From JALYRV01 sp036675475 (lineage in GTDB: Bacteria; Acidobacteriota; Vicinamibacteria; Vicinamibacterales; SCN-69-37), in the NCBI GenBank assembly GCA_036675475.1, contig JAKFEY010000073.1, forward strand, positions 1 through 53,029: a stretch of 53,029 nucleotides of DNA. Reading direction: 5' to 3'. A program made the position numbers and the translations under genes. The stretch's first letter is position 1. Every line of letters starts with the position of its first letter. The notes below the pieces were generated by a model. That model saw nothing but the letters and a program-made list of their open reading frames with translations. It was not told the DNA's origin and did no database searches. Shown here one piece after another: positions 1 through 8,162 of the stretch.

Positions 1-12
1 ATCTCCCCCGCA

Positions 13-18
13 TATAAT
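13..18 (+). promoter_or_regulatory. -10 box (TATAAT) of the first kinase gene
   Basis: A perfect TATAAT lies 9 nt upstream of the TTG start at 28, with no Shine-Dalgarno sequence between. Transcription would begin within a few bases of the start codon, so the mRNA is probably leaderless or nearly so. The -35 region lies outside the window. Confidence 0.6.
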
Positions 19-27
19 CCGCGCACC

Positions 28-2880
28 TTGCGTTCTGTCTCCCACTACCGAATCGAGGACGAGATCGGCCGCGGCGGGATGGGCGTCGTCTACCGCGCGG
101 TCGACGTCAGGCTGGGACGCGCCGTGGCCATCAAGCTGCTGCCGCCCGAGGCGGCCGACGAGGTGCCGGCCAGCGGCACGGCGTCGCGGCGCCGGCGGTT
201 CGTGCAGGAAGCGCGCGCCGCCTCGGCGCTCAACCACCCGCACATCGTCACGATCTACGAGATCGATGAACACGAGGGGACGACGTTCATCGCGATGGAG
301 CTGGTCGACGGCGAGCCGCTCGACACGCTGCTGAAGAAAGGGCCGCTGGCGCTCGACCGCGCGATCGAGTGGGCCGAGCAGATCGCGTCGGGCCTGGCGG
401 CGGCGCACGCCGCGGGACTCGTGCACCGCGACATCAAGCCGGCCAACATCATGATCACGCGCGACGGGCGCGCGAAGATCCTCGACTTCGGCATCGCAAA
501 GCTCGCCTCGCGCACGGCCGACGAGGAGACGATGACGTCGATGGGCACGCGCGTCGGAATAGTGCTCGGGACGGCGGCATACATGTCGCCCGAACAGGCC
601 GAGGGACGCGAAGCCACCGCACGCGCCGACGTGTTCTCGCTCGGCGCGGTGCTCTACGAGATGCTCACCGGCACGCGCGCGTTCCAGGGCGCAGGCGAGG
701 CGTCGCTGCTCGCCTCGGTGCTGCGCGATCAGCCCGCAGCGATCCTCACGCTGCGGCCGGAGGTACCCGCAGCACTTCAGGCGATCGTCGAGCGCTGCCT
801 CGCCAAAGATCCGGCCGCGCGCTACGCGGACGGCAGCGAAGTACAGGCCGAGCTCGCCGCGCTGCGCCGGACGACCGAATCGCACGCCGACGCGCGGCCA
901 TGGTGGCGCCGGCCCGCCATGCTCGTCCCCGCCGCACTCGCCCTCGCGGCCCTCGCGGGCTTCGCCGTTTGGCGCGGGCTCGAGGCGCGACGCGCATCGG
1001 ATGCGCGCGCGCTGATCCCGGAGATCGAACGGATGCTCGAAGCGGGCGACCGCTCGCTGCACGCGATGCGGATGGCACGCGAGGTCGAGCCCTACGCTCC
1101 GGACCTGGTCGCGCGCCTGCGCCAGAACTGGTTCCCCTTCAGCATGACCAGCAATCCCGAGGGCGTCGAAGTCGAGATCCGCAACTACACGGATCTCGAC
1201 GGGCCGTGGGAGCCGCTCGGCCGCACGCCAATCTCGAACGTGCCGATGCCCTCCGGCTACTACCGCGTGCGCGCGACCAAAGACGGCTATCTGCCGCTCG
1301 AGACCACCACCTGGCCCGTCGGCGGCTCCATCGTCCTCGCCCCGGTGGCCGCCGCGCCGCCGGGGATGGCGTTCGTGCCGGGCGGTCCCTATCGGGGATC
1401 GGGCGGCGGCGACATCCGCCTGCCGGACTTCTGGATCGACAAGTACGAAGTCAGCAACGCCGACTACAAGCGCTTCGTCGACGCCGGCGGGTATCGTGAC
1501 GCGCGCTTCTGGAAGATGCCGTTCGATGACGTTGGGCGGACGCTGACGTTCGAGGAGGCGATGACGCGCTTCGTCGACAGCACCGGACGGCCCGGCCCCG
1601 CATCGTGGGAACTGGCCGCGCCGCCGGCAGGACAGGAGGCGCATCCGGTGGGCGGCATCAGCTGGTTCGAAGCGGCCGCCTACGCGGAATTCGCGAAGAA
1701 GGCACTGCCGACCGTGTATCACTGGAACCAGGTCGCCTCCACCGAAGACGAGCTGTTCGCCGAAATCCTGCTGCTCAGCAACTTCGACAACGCCGGCCCG
1801 ACGAAGCCCGGCGAGCGGCAGGGGCTGGCGCCGTTCGGCGCGTTCGACATGGCGGGCAACGTCAAGGAATGGGTGCGCAACGAAGGGCGCGACGACGGGG
1901 GACGATACATCCTCGGCGGCGCGTGGAACGAGCCGTCGTACCGCTACGCGGAGATCGACGTGCAGAACCCGTGGCGGCGCGAGCCGACGTTCGGCATGCG
2001 GCTGGTCAGCGACGCCGGGCCGCTCGACGCCAAGGCGCTCGCACCGGCCGGCAACCTCAGGGTCGATCCCGCGTCGATCGTGCCGGTCGACGCGCGCGAG
2101 CGCGCGTTCCTCGCGCGCTTCTACGAGTACGACCGCACGCCCCTCAACGCCCGCGTCGACGCGGTGGAGACGACGGCCGAGTGGCGGAAAGAGACGATCA
2201 CGTTCGACGCGGCCTATGGCGGCGAGCGCGTGACGACGTACCTCTTCCTGCCGGCTAAGGCGAAGCCGCCGTACCAGACGGTCGTGATCTTCCCGAGCTC
2301 CTACGCGACGCTGGTGTCGTCGAGCGAATACCTGGACTATCGCCAGTTCGACTTCATCATCAAGAGCGGGCGGGCGGCGATCTACACCGTGTATCAGGGC
2401 ACGTTCGAGCGCCGGGTGACCGCGCGCGGGCCGGCGGCGCGGCGCGACCTCACGGTGCAGCGCGTGAAAGACCTGTTCCGCACGGTTGACTACCTGACGA
2501 CGCGGGAGGACATCGACGCGGACAAGCTCGGCTACTTCAGCATCAGCATGGGCGCGTCCCTCGCGCCGGTACCGCTGGCGCTGGAGCCGCGCATCAAGGC
2601 CGCGGTGCTGGCGTCGGGCGGGCTGAGCCGATCCGCGATGCCCGAAATCTCGCCGGCGAACTTCGCGCCCGCGGTGAAGATTCCGGTGCTGCTCGTCAAC
2701 GGCCGCGACGACTTCCGCACGCCCGCCGCCGCGCGCGAGCGCTTCATCGAACTGCTCGGCACGCCTGCTGCCAACAAGCAGCAGATTGCGCTCGACGGCG
2801 GTCACTTCCCGCAGGACATCCGCGGCCTCGTGCGCCACACGCTCGACTGGTTCGACAAGTATCTCGGGCCGGTGCGGTAG
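28..2880 (+). CDS. Ser/Thr kinase - PEGA - SUMF1 - alpha/beta hydrolase fusion protein
   Basis: A 950-residue multidomain protein. Residues about 7-275 form a PknB-type kinase: glycine loop GRGGMGVVY (14-22), VAIK lysine K36, HRD at 133-135 and DFG at 153-155, so the kinase looks catalytically intact. A single membrane helix lies near 297-316, placing the kinase in the cytoplasm and the rest outside. A PEGA-like beta domain follows (about 370-430), then a formylglycine-generating-enzyme/SUMF1-type domain (about 445-670, with AGNVKEWV and LGGAWNEPSY). The C-terminus (about 690-950) is an alpha/beta hydrolase with the serine elbow SISMG (Ser840), a downstream Asp in NGRDD and a His in GGHFP. 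It probably couples signalling to an exported enzyme; the substrate cannot be deduced. The start is TTG, chosen because it is the first in-frame start behind a TATAAT box. Confidence 0.9.
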   Translation: MRSVSHYRIEDEIGRGGMGVVYRAVDVRLGRAVAIKLLPPEAADEVPASGTASRRRRFVQEARAASALNHPHIVTIYEIDEHEGTTFIAMELVDGEPLDTLLKKGPLALDRAIEWAEQIASGLAAAHAAGLVHRDIKPANIMITRDGRAKILDFGIAKLASRTADEETMTSMGTRVGIVLGTAAYMSPEQAEGREATARADVFSLGAVLYEMLTGTRAFQGAGEASLLASVLRDQPAAILTLRPEVPAALQAIVERCLAKDPAARYADGSEVQAELAALRRTTESHADARPWWRRPAMLVPAALALAALAGFAVWRGLEARRASDARALIPEIERMLEAGDRSLHAMRMAREVEPYAPDLVARLRQNWFPFSMTSNPEGVEVEIRNYTDLDGPWEPLGRTPISNVPMPSGYYRVRATKDGYLPLETTTWPVGGSIVLAPVAAAPPGMAFVPGGPYRGSGGGDIRLPDFWIDKYEVSNADYKRFVDAGGYRDARFWKMPFDDVGRTLTFEEAMTRFVDSTGRPGPASWELAAPPAGQEAHPVGGISWFEAAAYAEFAKKALPTVYHWNQVASTEDELFAEILLLSNFDNAGPTKPGERQGLAPFGAFDMAGNVKEWVRNEGRDDGGRYILGGAWNEPSYRYAEIDVQNPWRREPTFGMRLVSDAGPLDAKALAPAGNLRVDPASIVPVDARERAFLARFYEYDRTPLNARVDAVETTAEWRKETITFDAAYGGERVTTYLFLPAKAKPPYQTVVIFPSSYATLVSSSEYLDYRQFDFIIKSGRAAIYTVYQGTFERRVTARGPAARRDLTVQRVKDLFRTVDYLTTREDIDADKLGYFSISMGASLAPVPLALEPRIKAAVLASGGLSRSAMPEISPANFAPAVKIPVLLVNGRDDFRTPAAARERFIELLGTPAANKQQIALDGGHFPQDIRGLVRHTLDWFDKYLGPVR

Positions 2881-2889
2881 CTTCTGTCC

Positions 2890-3864
2890 CTACGCCTCTT
2901 TCGCCCACGCCTTGAATCCCGGATAGATCTTCTCGAACCGCTCCAGGGTTTCTTCCGGCGTCAGCGGTCCGGCCTCATCGGCCGGAAACGCCTCGCGCAC
3001 GGCGCGCAGGAAGTCGAGCCCCTGCGCGTCGTACACTCGCCGCACCATCTGCTGGAACTGCCCCTGATACCAGATGTAGTTCTGCGCGCCGACGCCGAAG
3101 TAGAGGCGGTCGAAGTCGGCGAGCGTCGTGTGCTTCGGGCGCACGGCGTCGCGATAGGCGCGCAGGATGCCGTCCCAGACCTCCGCCTGCGACGGGTCGT
3201 GCTCGCGCAGGTAGGCGTACGCGAAGTAGGTCGCCAGCATCTCGCCCGCCCAGCGCGACGGGACGCGGATGCCGAATCCGCGCGCGTAGGTGTGGCCGAG
3301 CTCGTGAAGGCCGACGAGATCGACATAGCGGCGCGAGGCCTCGTCATACGAATGGCCGGTCGCCTCGATCAGACGAACGGTCTCGGCCGAGACGCCCGCG
3401 CGAATGCCGATGGCGTCGTTGGCCGCAAGGTTGTCGTCGGTGGCCGGGAGAAACGCCACGGGAGGCGTGCCCGCAACGCCGGGAATTCCATAGGGCTGCC
3501 ACGTGATCAGCCGCTCCCACTCGGGCGGCAGCAACACGGCGAGGTGCAGCTCCTCACGCACGCCCAGCTCGCGCTCATAGAAGTCCATGGCGCCCTCGAC
3601 GAGCGCGCGCAGACGCAGCGCCTTCGGCTCGTGGCCTTCCGGGTAATAAACAGTGATCCGGTTGCGCGAGCTCTCGAGCCCCGCCGCCTGCACGCGCGCA
3701 AGCAGATCCTCGACCTCGTCCCCCGGCGGCGCGGGCGGCGCCTGCGCAGGGGGTGTCTGCACGGGCGGGACTTGCACGGACGGTGTCTGCGCGACACTGC
3801 GGGCGCCGGCAGAAAGCAGGAGGAGAACGACGGCCGCGCAGGACATGGTGAGCGATCCGGACAT
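2890..3864 (-). CDS. secreted gluzincin-like metallopeptidase
   Basis: A predicted 324-residue exported protein. A hydrophobic signal sequence (about residues 5-22, cleavage near SVAQ) is followed by a Pro/Gln/Thr-rich spacer built of short repeats (about 26-46). The zinc motif HELGH sits at 187-191 and a glutamate 17 residues later (E208, in WAGEM) is a good third ligand, the gluzincin arrangement. Substrate unknown. An upstream in-frame start at 3891 would overlap the preceding gene; the ATG at 3864 is preferred because GGAGG lies 6 nt upstream. It follows the toxin gene on the same strand by 16 bp. Confidence 0.75.
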   Translation of the reverse strand: MSGSLTMSCAAVVLLLLSAGARSVAQTPSVQVPPVQTPPAQAPPAPPGDEVEDLLARVQAAGLESSRNRITVYYPEGHEPKALRLRALVEGAMDFYERELGVREELHLAVLLPPEWERLITWQPYGIPGVAGTPPVAFLPATDDNLAANDAIGIRAGVSAETVRLIEATGHSYDEASRRYVDLVGLHELGHTYARGFGIRVPSRWAGEMLATYFAYAYLREHDPSQAEVWDGILRAYRDAVRPKHTTLADFDRLYFGVGAQNYIWYQGQFQQMVRRVYDAQGLDFLRAVREAFPADEAGPLTPEETLERFEKIYPGFKAWAKEA

Positions 3865-3880
3865 CAATCCTCCGCGGGCA

Positions 3881-4252
3881 TCATAGGGCATGCCAGGCTT
3901 CTTCCAGCTGCTTGTCGAGCGTGACCAGGTCCGCCCTCAGCTCGCGCGCAAGCCACAGATAGGCTGCGTCGTAGGCGGTGAGGCCCGACGTCTGCGCGAG
4001 CGGCACGAGTTCGTCGAGCGGCACCAGGTGAAGGTCGATCGCCATCGCGCCGAACAGCACCATGGCCGCGGCGGCCTGCTCCGGTGTCACGGATCCGCGA
4101 CGCAGTTTCTGCACTGCCGCATTCGCCACCTCGAAACCGATCATCGCTGTCGCAACGAGGCCCGTCTCGGGCAACCTCGCCTGCACGGACGACCCCTCCG
4201 GCTCGCCGAACAGGACGGCCACCAGTGCAGGGGCATCAACGACGACGGGCAT
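3881..4252 (-). CDS. vapC: VapC-type PIN-domain toxin
   Basis: A 123-residue PIN domain, the usual VapC length. The acidic residues expected for the metal-dependent RNase site are present: D6 at the end of the first strand, E41, D95 (in AYDAAYL) and D113 (in VTLDKQL). By family knowledge it would be an endoribonuclease neutralised by the antitoxin encoded just upstream, whose 3' end it overlaps by 17 bp, indicating translational coupling. A longer reading from 4306 would lie almost wholly inside the antitoxin gene, so ATG 4252 was chosen. The RNA target cannot be inferred. Confidence 0.85.
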   Translation of the reverse strand: MPVVVDAPALVAVLFGEPEGSSVQARLPETGLVATAMIGFEVANAAVQKLRRGSVTPEQAAAAMVLFGAMAIDLHLVPLDELVPLAQTSGLTAYDAAYLWLARELRADLVTLDKQLEEAWHAL

Positions 4253-4529
4253 GACGCGCTCTCGATGCCTCCAGCACGCGCTCGAGGTGCCGCGTACGGT
4301 CCTCACGCCCCTGACGCACGATCTCGACGGCTTCCGAAGGCGTTGAGATGCCTAGCTCGCGGATACGCTCGGCAACCTCATGAATCGTCAGGCGCCGAGG
4401 GCCGATCACCGCCTCCTCGAGAATTGCCTTCAGTTCGCCTTGGAGAGAGCGATGGTTGCGCTTCGCGCGCTCGCGCAGCCGCTCGGCAACCTCGTCATCG
4501 ACCTGCTTGACCGATAAATCTACAGGCAT
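4236..4529 (-). CDS. vapB: VapB/FitA-type ribbon-helix-helix antitoxin
   Basis: A 97-residue protein. Residues 1-40 match an Arc/FitA ribbon-helix-helix domain (beta strand MPVDLSVKQV, then two helices around VDDEVAERLRERA and RSLQGELKAILEE). The remaining half is charged and presumably wraps around the toxin. Antitoxins of this class usually bind their own promoter. The start is supported by AAAGGAG about 7 nt upstream and a TATAAT further up. The gene is first in a two-gene operon with the PIN toxin. Confidence 0.85.
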   Translation of the reverse strand: MPVDLSVKQVDDEVAERLRERAKRNHRSLQGELKAILEEAVIGPRRLTIHEVAERIRELGISTPSEAVEIVRQGREDRTRHLERVLEASRARHARRR

Positions 4530-4551
4530 GCTTCTGCTCCTTTATGGAGCC

Positions 4552-4557
4552 ATTATA
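4552..4557 (-). promoter_or_regulatory. -10 box of the vapBC operon
   Basis: On the minus strand the sequence reads TATAAT, 22 nt before the vapB ATG and upstream of a clear Shine-Dalgarno AAAGGAG. Unlike most promoters in this window it gives a conventional leader, leaving room for an antitoxin operator. Confidence 0.5.
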
Positions 4558-4612
4558 GAACCATTTCTGCTCCCCCGAGGCGCCGAGCTCCGCGATATAG
4601 TTCGCCTGCCCA

Positions 4613-7381
4613 ATGAACTTCTATTCGACCTTTGCTTCCGCCGCCGATCGCTTCGGCGATCGCATCGCGGTGGAGATGCTCGGCGACGACGGTCCCGTCG
4701 AGGTCCGCTATCGGGAGCTGACGGAAATGGCGGCGCGGGCGGCGGGATGGCTGGCGGCCCGCGGGATTGAGCGCGGCGACCGCGTCGCGATTCTCGCCGG
4801 GAACAGCGCGGACTGGTGCGCGGCGTATCTCGGCATCATGCGGCTCGGGGCGGTCGGGGTGCCGTTCGACACGAACTACACCGCCGGGCAGGTGGCGACG
4901 CTGCTGGCCGACAGCGGCGCGCGGCTGATTTTTGCGAGTGAGGAGTTCGAAGCGACGGCCTCCTCCGCCGTCCGCCTGTGGGAAACTTCAGGCGGACAAA
5001 CGGCTACGGAGGCCAAGGCGCTCTGCGTCGTTGCCCGCATCGACGATCCCGAGCTGATCGCCCACCCGCCCGAGACGCGCCCCTGCCTTGCAGAGGCGAC
5101 CGATCCCGCGGTCATCCTCTACACATCTGGCACGACGTCGGATCCGAAAGGGGTCGTGCTGTCGCACGGGAACCTGCTCGCGGAACGCGAAGCGGCGTTC
5201 AGCACGGTCAGCGTCACCGAACACGACTCGGTGCTGTCGGTGCTGCCGCTGTTCCACTCGCTGCCGCAGATGGCCAACCTGCTGCTGCCCTTCTCGGTGG
5301 GCGCACGCGTGGTGTTTCTCGAGACGGTCAACACCACGAATCTGACCCGGGCGCTGAAGGAGCGCGGGATCACGCTGTTCGTCGTCGTGCCGCAGTTCTT
5401 CTACCTGGTGCACCAGCGCATCGAGCACGAGCTGAACGCCCTGCCGGGCCTGGCGCGGCGCGCGGTGCGGATGCTCGCGTCGCTGAACCTCACGCTGCGC
5501 CGCACGGCAGGGCTCAACATCGGCCGCGTGGTGTTCCGGAAGATCCACAACTCGGTAGGACCACACCTCCGTGTACTAATCACCGGCGGCGCGCGATTCG
5601 ATCCGGCCACGAACCGCGCGCTCCACGCGCTCGGGTTCACGATCCAGCAAGCGTACGGGCTGACCGAATCCTCCGCCGCGGCCGCCATCACACGCGCCGG
5701 CGAGATGGACTTCACATCAGTCGGACGGTCGCTGCCTGGCGTCGAGATGCGCATTGAGGAGCGGCCGGAACTCGATGCTGATCCTCCTTCGCGCTCCGCG
5801 CTTCGGAGGACAAGTCCCTTTTCGCGCTCCGCGCTACGGAGGACAAGCGGCGAGGTCCTCATCCGCGGGCCCATCGTCATGCAGGGCTACTACAACCGGC
5901 CCGATCAAACCGCCGCCACCATCAAAGATGGATGGCTGCACACCGGCGACCTCGGATTCATCGACGACCGCGGCCGCGTGCACATCACCGGCCGCAGCAA
6001 AGACGTCATCGTGCTCGCCAACGGCAAGAACATCTATCCCGAGGAGATCGAAGCGCACTACGAGAAGTGCCCGTTCATCGCCGAGCTGTGCGTCGTGGGC
6101 ATGAACGACCGGCTGCACGCGCTCATCCGGCCCGACACGGACGCGATGCGCGCGAAAGGGCTGGTCAACATCCGCGAGCTGCTGCGCTTCGAGGTCGAAA
6201 GCCTGTCCGTGGCGCTGCCCTCGCACAAGCGCATCCTCGGCTACGACATCACCGTCGATCCGCTGCCGCGAACGACGACGAGAAAGCTGAAGCGGAACGC
6301 CGTGGAGCGGATCCTGCGCGAGAAGTCGGCCAGCGCCGAGGCTCCCGCGGACTCGGCGGGCGCCGAGCGATTCGACGCCGGCGACACGCTCGCCGCGCGC
6401 GTGCTGAAAGAGATGCGCGGCGCGATCCGCGCGGACGCCGACCTGCGGCCCGGCGCGCACCTCGAGCTGGATATCGGGCTCGACTCGATGAACCGCGTCG
6501 AGCTGCTCGTGCACCTCACCGAGACGTTCAACATCGAGATCTCCGACGAGGAGGCGCGCGAGCTCGTCACGGTGGGCCATCTCGTCGAGGCGGTGCGCTC
6601 GCGGGTGGCGGCGCTGCCGGGCGGGGCCGGCGACGACGCCGCGCGGGAGACGACGACGCCGTGGACGCAGCTGCTGCAGGCGCAGGCGAATCCGGCCCCG
6701 TTCATCGCGGAGCTCGACAAGCCGAAGCGCGTGCTCACGGCATCGATGTTCGCGGCCATCAAGGTTGTGTATGCGATCGCGTGGCTGACCATTGGTCTGC
6801 GCGCGCGCGGCCGGGAGCATTTGCCGGCGAAGGGGCCGCATCTGATCTGCCCGAACCACCAGAGCTTCCTCGACATCGTGATGCTGTCGGCCACACTGCC
6901 CTGGCGCACGTTCCGGCAGCTGTTCTTCGTGGGCGCGGCGGAATATTACGAGACGCGGTTCGGCGCGTGGATGGCGCGCACGCTGAACGTGGTGCCGATC
7001 GACGCCGACGCAAATCTGGTGAGCGCCATGCAGATGGGCGCCGAAGGCCTGCGCCGCGGCCGCGTGCTCGTGCTGTTTCCCGAAGGGGCGCGCTCGATCG
7101 ACGGCACGCCGCAGGCGTTCCGCAAAGGCGCCGCGATCCTGTCGCACCACCTGCAGGCGCCGATGGTGCCCGCCGCCATCGACGGCGCGTTCACCATCTG
7201 GCCGCGCAACCAGGCGCTCAACTGGCGGGCGCTGCTGCCGTGGAGCGGCACGCGCGCGCGCATCGCGTTCGGGCCGCCCGTGCAGGCCGCCAGCGCCGAC
7301 TACGCGGCGCAGACCGCGGTGCTGCGCGAAAGGGTTGTCGGATTGTGGGAGAAGGAGCACGCGGAGCGTTCGCAGGCCTGA
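4613..7381 (+). CDS. acyl-AMP ligase / acyl carrier protein / 1-acyl-glycerol-P acyltransferase fusion
   Basis: A 922-residue three-domain enzyme. Residues 1 to about 575 are an ANL-superfamily adenylating enzyme with P-loop YTSGTTSDPKG near 170, TGDLG and the C-terminal lysine motif TRKLKR. Residues about 590-655 are an acyl carrier protein with phosphopantetheine serine S625 in GLDSMNRVEL. Residues about 690-922 are a PlsC-type acyltransferase with NHQSFLD (H749, D754) and FPEGARS. The likely role is to activate a fatty acid, load it on the built-in carrier and transfer it to a lysophospholipid or similar acceptor; E. coli Aas has related activities in the opposite domain order and without ACP. 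Two palindromic repeat insertions sit in frame in the ligase (about residues 115-134 and 392-412). TATAGT at 4596-4601 lies 11 nt before the ATG. The TGA stop belongs to a dispersed repeat. Confidence 0.9.
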   Translation: MNFYSTFASAADRFGDRIAVEMLGDDGPVEVRYRELTEMAARAAGWLAARGIERGDRVAILAGNSADWCAAYLGIMRLGAVGVPFDTNYTAGQVATLLADSGARLIFASEEFEATASSAVRLWETSGGQTATEAKALCVVARIDDPELIAHPPETRPCLAEATDPAVILYTSGTTSDPKGVVLSHGNLLAEREAAFSTVSVTEHDSVLSVLPLFHSLPQMANLLLPFSVGARVVFLETVNTTNLTRALKERGITLFVVVPQFFYLVHQRIEHELNALPGLARRAVRMLASLNLTLRRTAGLNIGRVVFRKIHNSVGPHLRVLITGGARFDPATNRALHALGFTIQQAYGLTESSAAAAITRAGEMDFTSVGRSLPGVEMRIEERPELDADPPSRSALRRTSPFSRSALRRTSGEVLIRGPIVMQGYYNRPDQTAATIKDGWLHTGDLGFIDDRGRVHITGRSKDVIVLANGKNIYPEEIEAHYEKCPFIAELCVVGMNDRLHALIRPDTDAMRAKGLVNIRELLRFEVESLSVALPSHKRILGYDITVDPLPRTTTRKLKRNAVERILREKSASAEAPADSAGAERFDAGDTLAARVLKEMRGAIRADADLRPGAHLELDIGLDSMNRVELLVHLTETFNIEISDEEARELVTVGHLVEAVRSRVAALPGGAGDDAARETTTPWTQLLQAQANPAPFIAELDKPKRVLTASMFAAIKVVYAIAWLTIGLRARGREHLPAKGPHLICPNHQSFLDIVMLSATLPWRTFRQLFFVGAAEYYETRFGAWMARTLNVVPIDADANLVSAMQMGAEGLRRGRVLVLFPEGARSIDGTPQAFRKGAAILSHHLQAPMVPAAIDGAFTIWPRNQALNWRALLPWSGTRARIAFGPPVQAASADYAAQTAVLRERVVGLWEKEHAERSQA
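4957..5014 (+). repeat. nested palindromic element inside the acyl-ligase gene
   Basis: Inner arms GTCCGCCTG (4970-4978) and CAGGCGGAC (4989-4997) are perfect complements around a 10-nt loop. Outer arms at 4957-4971 and 5000-5014 pair at 12 of 15 positions. The reading frame is preserved and encodes an extra segment around residues 115-134 between two conserved ligase strands. Confidence 0.75.
5788..5847 (+). repeat. duplicated 27-bp element inside the acyl-ligase gene
   Basis: Two 27-bp copies (5788-5814 and 5821-5847) differ at one base and are separated by 6 bp. Each ends in CGGAGGACAAG. The period is 33 bp, so the frame is kept; the product contains the doubled peptide SRSALRRTS just before the conserved GEVLIRGP segment. 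Confidence 0.85.
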
Positions 7382-7395
7382 AGGCCTGGGCTACC
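7372..7395. repeat. family-A palindrome providing the stop codons of two convergent genes
   Basis: Core GCAGGCCTGAAGGCCTG followed by GGCTACC. TGA at 7379-7381 terminates the ligase fusion on the plus strand, and TAG (read on the minus strand at 7393-7391) terminates the coiled-coil gene. The hairpin could also act as a two-way terminator. Confidence 0.8.
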
Positions 7396-8005
7396 CCCGC
7401 TGCAGCAGCCCGATGCGGCTGATCACTTCCTCGTGCAGCACGCGCATCTGGACTCCCTGCTGGTCGACTTTGTCGCCAAGCTTCTCGATTTCGCCGCGCA
7501 GGGACTTGCCCTGCTCGGCGATCTCAGAGCGCAGCTCCTTGCCCTGCCCGGCCATCTCAGAGCGCAGCTCTTTGCCCTGCTCCGCGATCTCAGTGCGCAG
7601 CGACTTGCCCTGGTCGGCCATCTCAGAGCGCAGCTCTTTGCCCTGCTCGGCGATCTCAGAGCGCAGCTCCTTGCCTTGCGCGGCCATCTCCTCGCGCAGC
7701 AGGCGTGTCTGCTCAGACATCTCAGCCCGCAGGGTCCCGCCCTGCTCTGCGATCTCAGCGCGCAGCGACTTTCCCTGTTCCGCAATCTCAGAGCGCAGCG
7801 ACTTGCCCTGCTCCGCGATCTCAGAGCGCAGCGACTTGCCCTGCTCCGCGATCTCGCCGCGCACTGCAGAAAACTCAGCGCGTAGTTCGGTACGAAGTGG
7901 CACAACCTGCGACGGGTCGCGGTCGTCGGGGCCAAGCTGCTGTTCGAGTTGAGTCACGCGCGTCTCGAGGACATCTACTCTGGATTCAAGTGGTTGCGGC
8001 GCCAT
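7391..8005 (-). CDS. hypothetical coiled-coil protein of 11-residue (hendecad) repeats
   Basis: A 204-residue protein. After a heptad-like N-terminal coiled coil (LESRVDVLETRVTQLEQQ) come about eleven near-identical 11-residue units of the type SEIAEQGKSLR, followed by a degenerate end with EKLGDKVDQQG. Hendecad periodicity suggests a long, nearly straight or slightly right-handed coiled coil. There is no signal peptide, membrane segment or catalytic motif. The start at 8005 was chosen over 8059 because AGGAG precedes it; the upstream extension is Arg-rich and unconvincing. The TAG stop belongs to the family-A palindrome. Function unknown; a scaffold or spacer role is a guess. Confidence 0.7.
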   Translation of the reverse strand: MAPQPLESRVDVLETRVTQLEQQLGPDDRDPSQVVPLRTELRAEFSAVRGEIAEQGKSLRSEIAEQGKSLRSEIAEQGKSLRAEIAEQGGTLRAEMSEQTRLLREEMAAQGKELRSEIAEQGKELRSEMADQGKSLRTEIAEQGKELRSEMAGQGKELRSEIAEQGKSLRGEIEKLGDKVDQQGVQMRVLHEEVISRIGLLQRG

Positions 8006-8138
8006 GGGTCGTCTCCTGACCGCTCCGTCGCGCGCCACCAGCGGCGAGCGAGAGCGCACAGGGATACCGCGAATGCCATGCCAGCGACGACGTTAGCATC
8101 GTCGGCCGGATGCCGCAACGGCCGGCCTGACTCCCGCC

Positions 8139-8162
8139 GCAGGCCTGAAGGCCTGCGCTACC
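8139..8162. repeat. family-A palindrome at the 3' end of the second kinase gene
   Basis: Perfect core GCAGGCCTGAAGGCCTGC followed by GCTACC. The kinase TAG stop (8160-8158 on the minus strand) is the CTA of this repeat. Confidence 0.85.
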
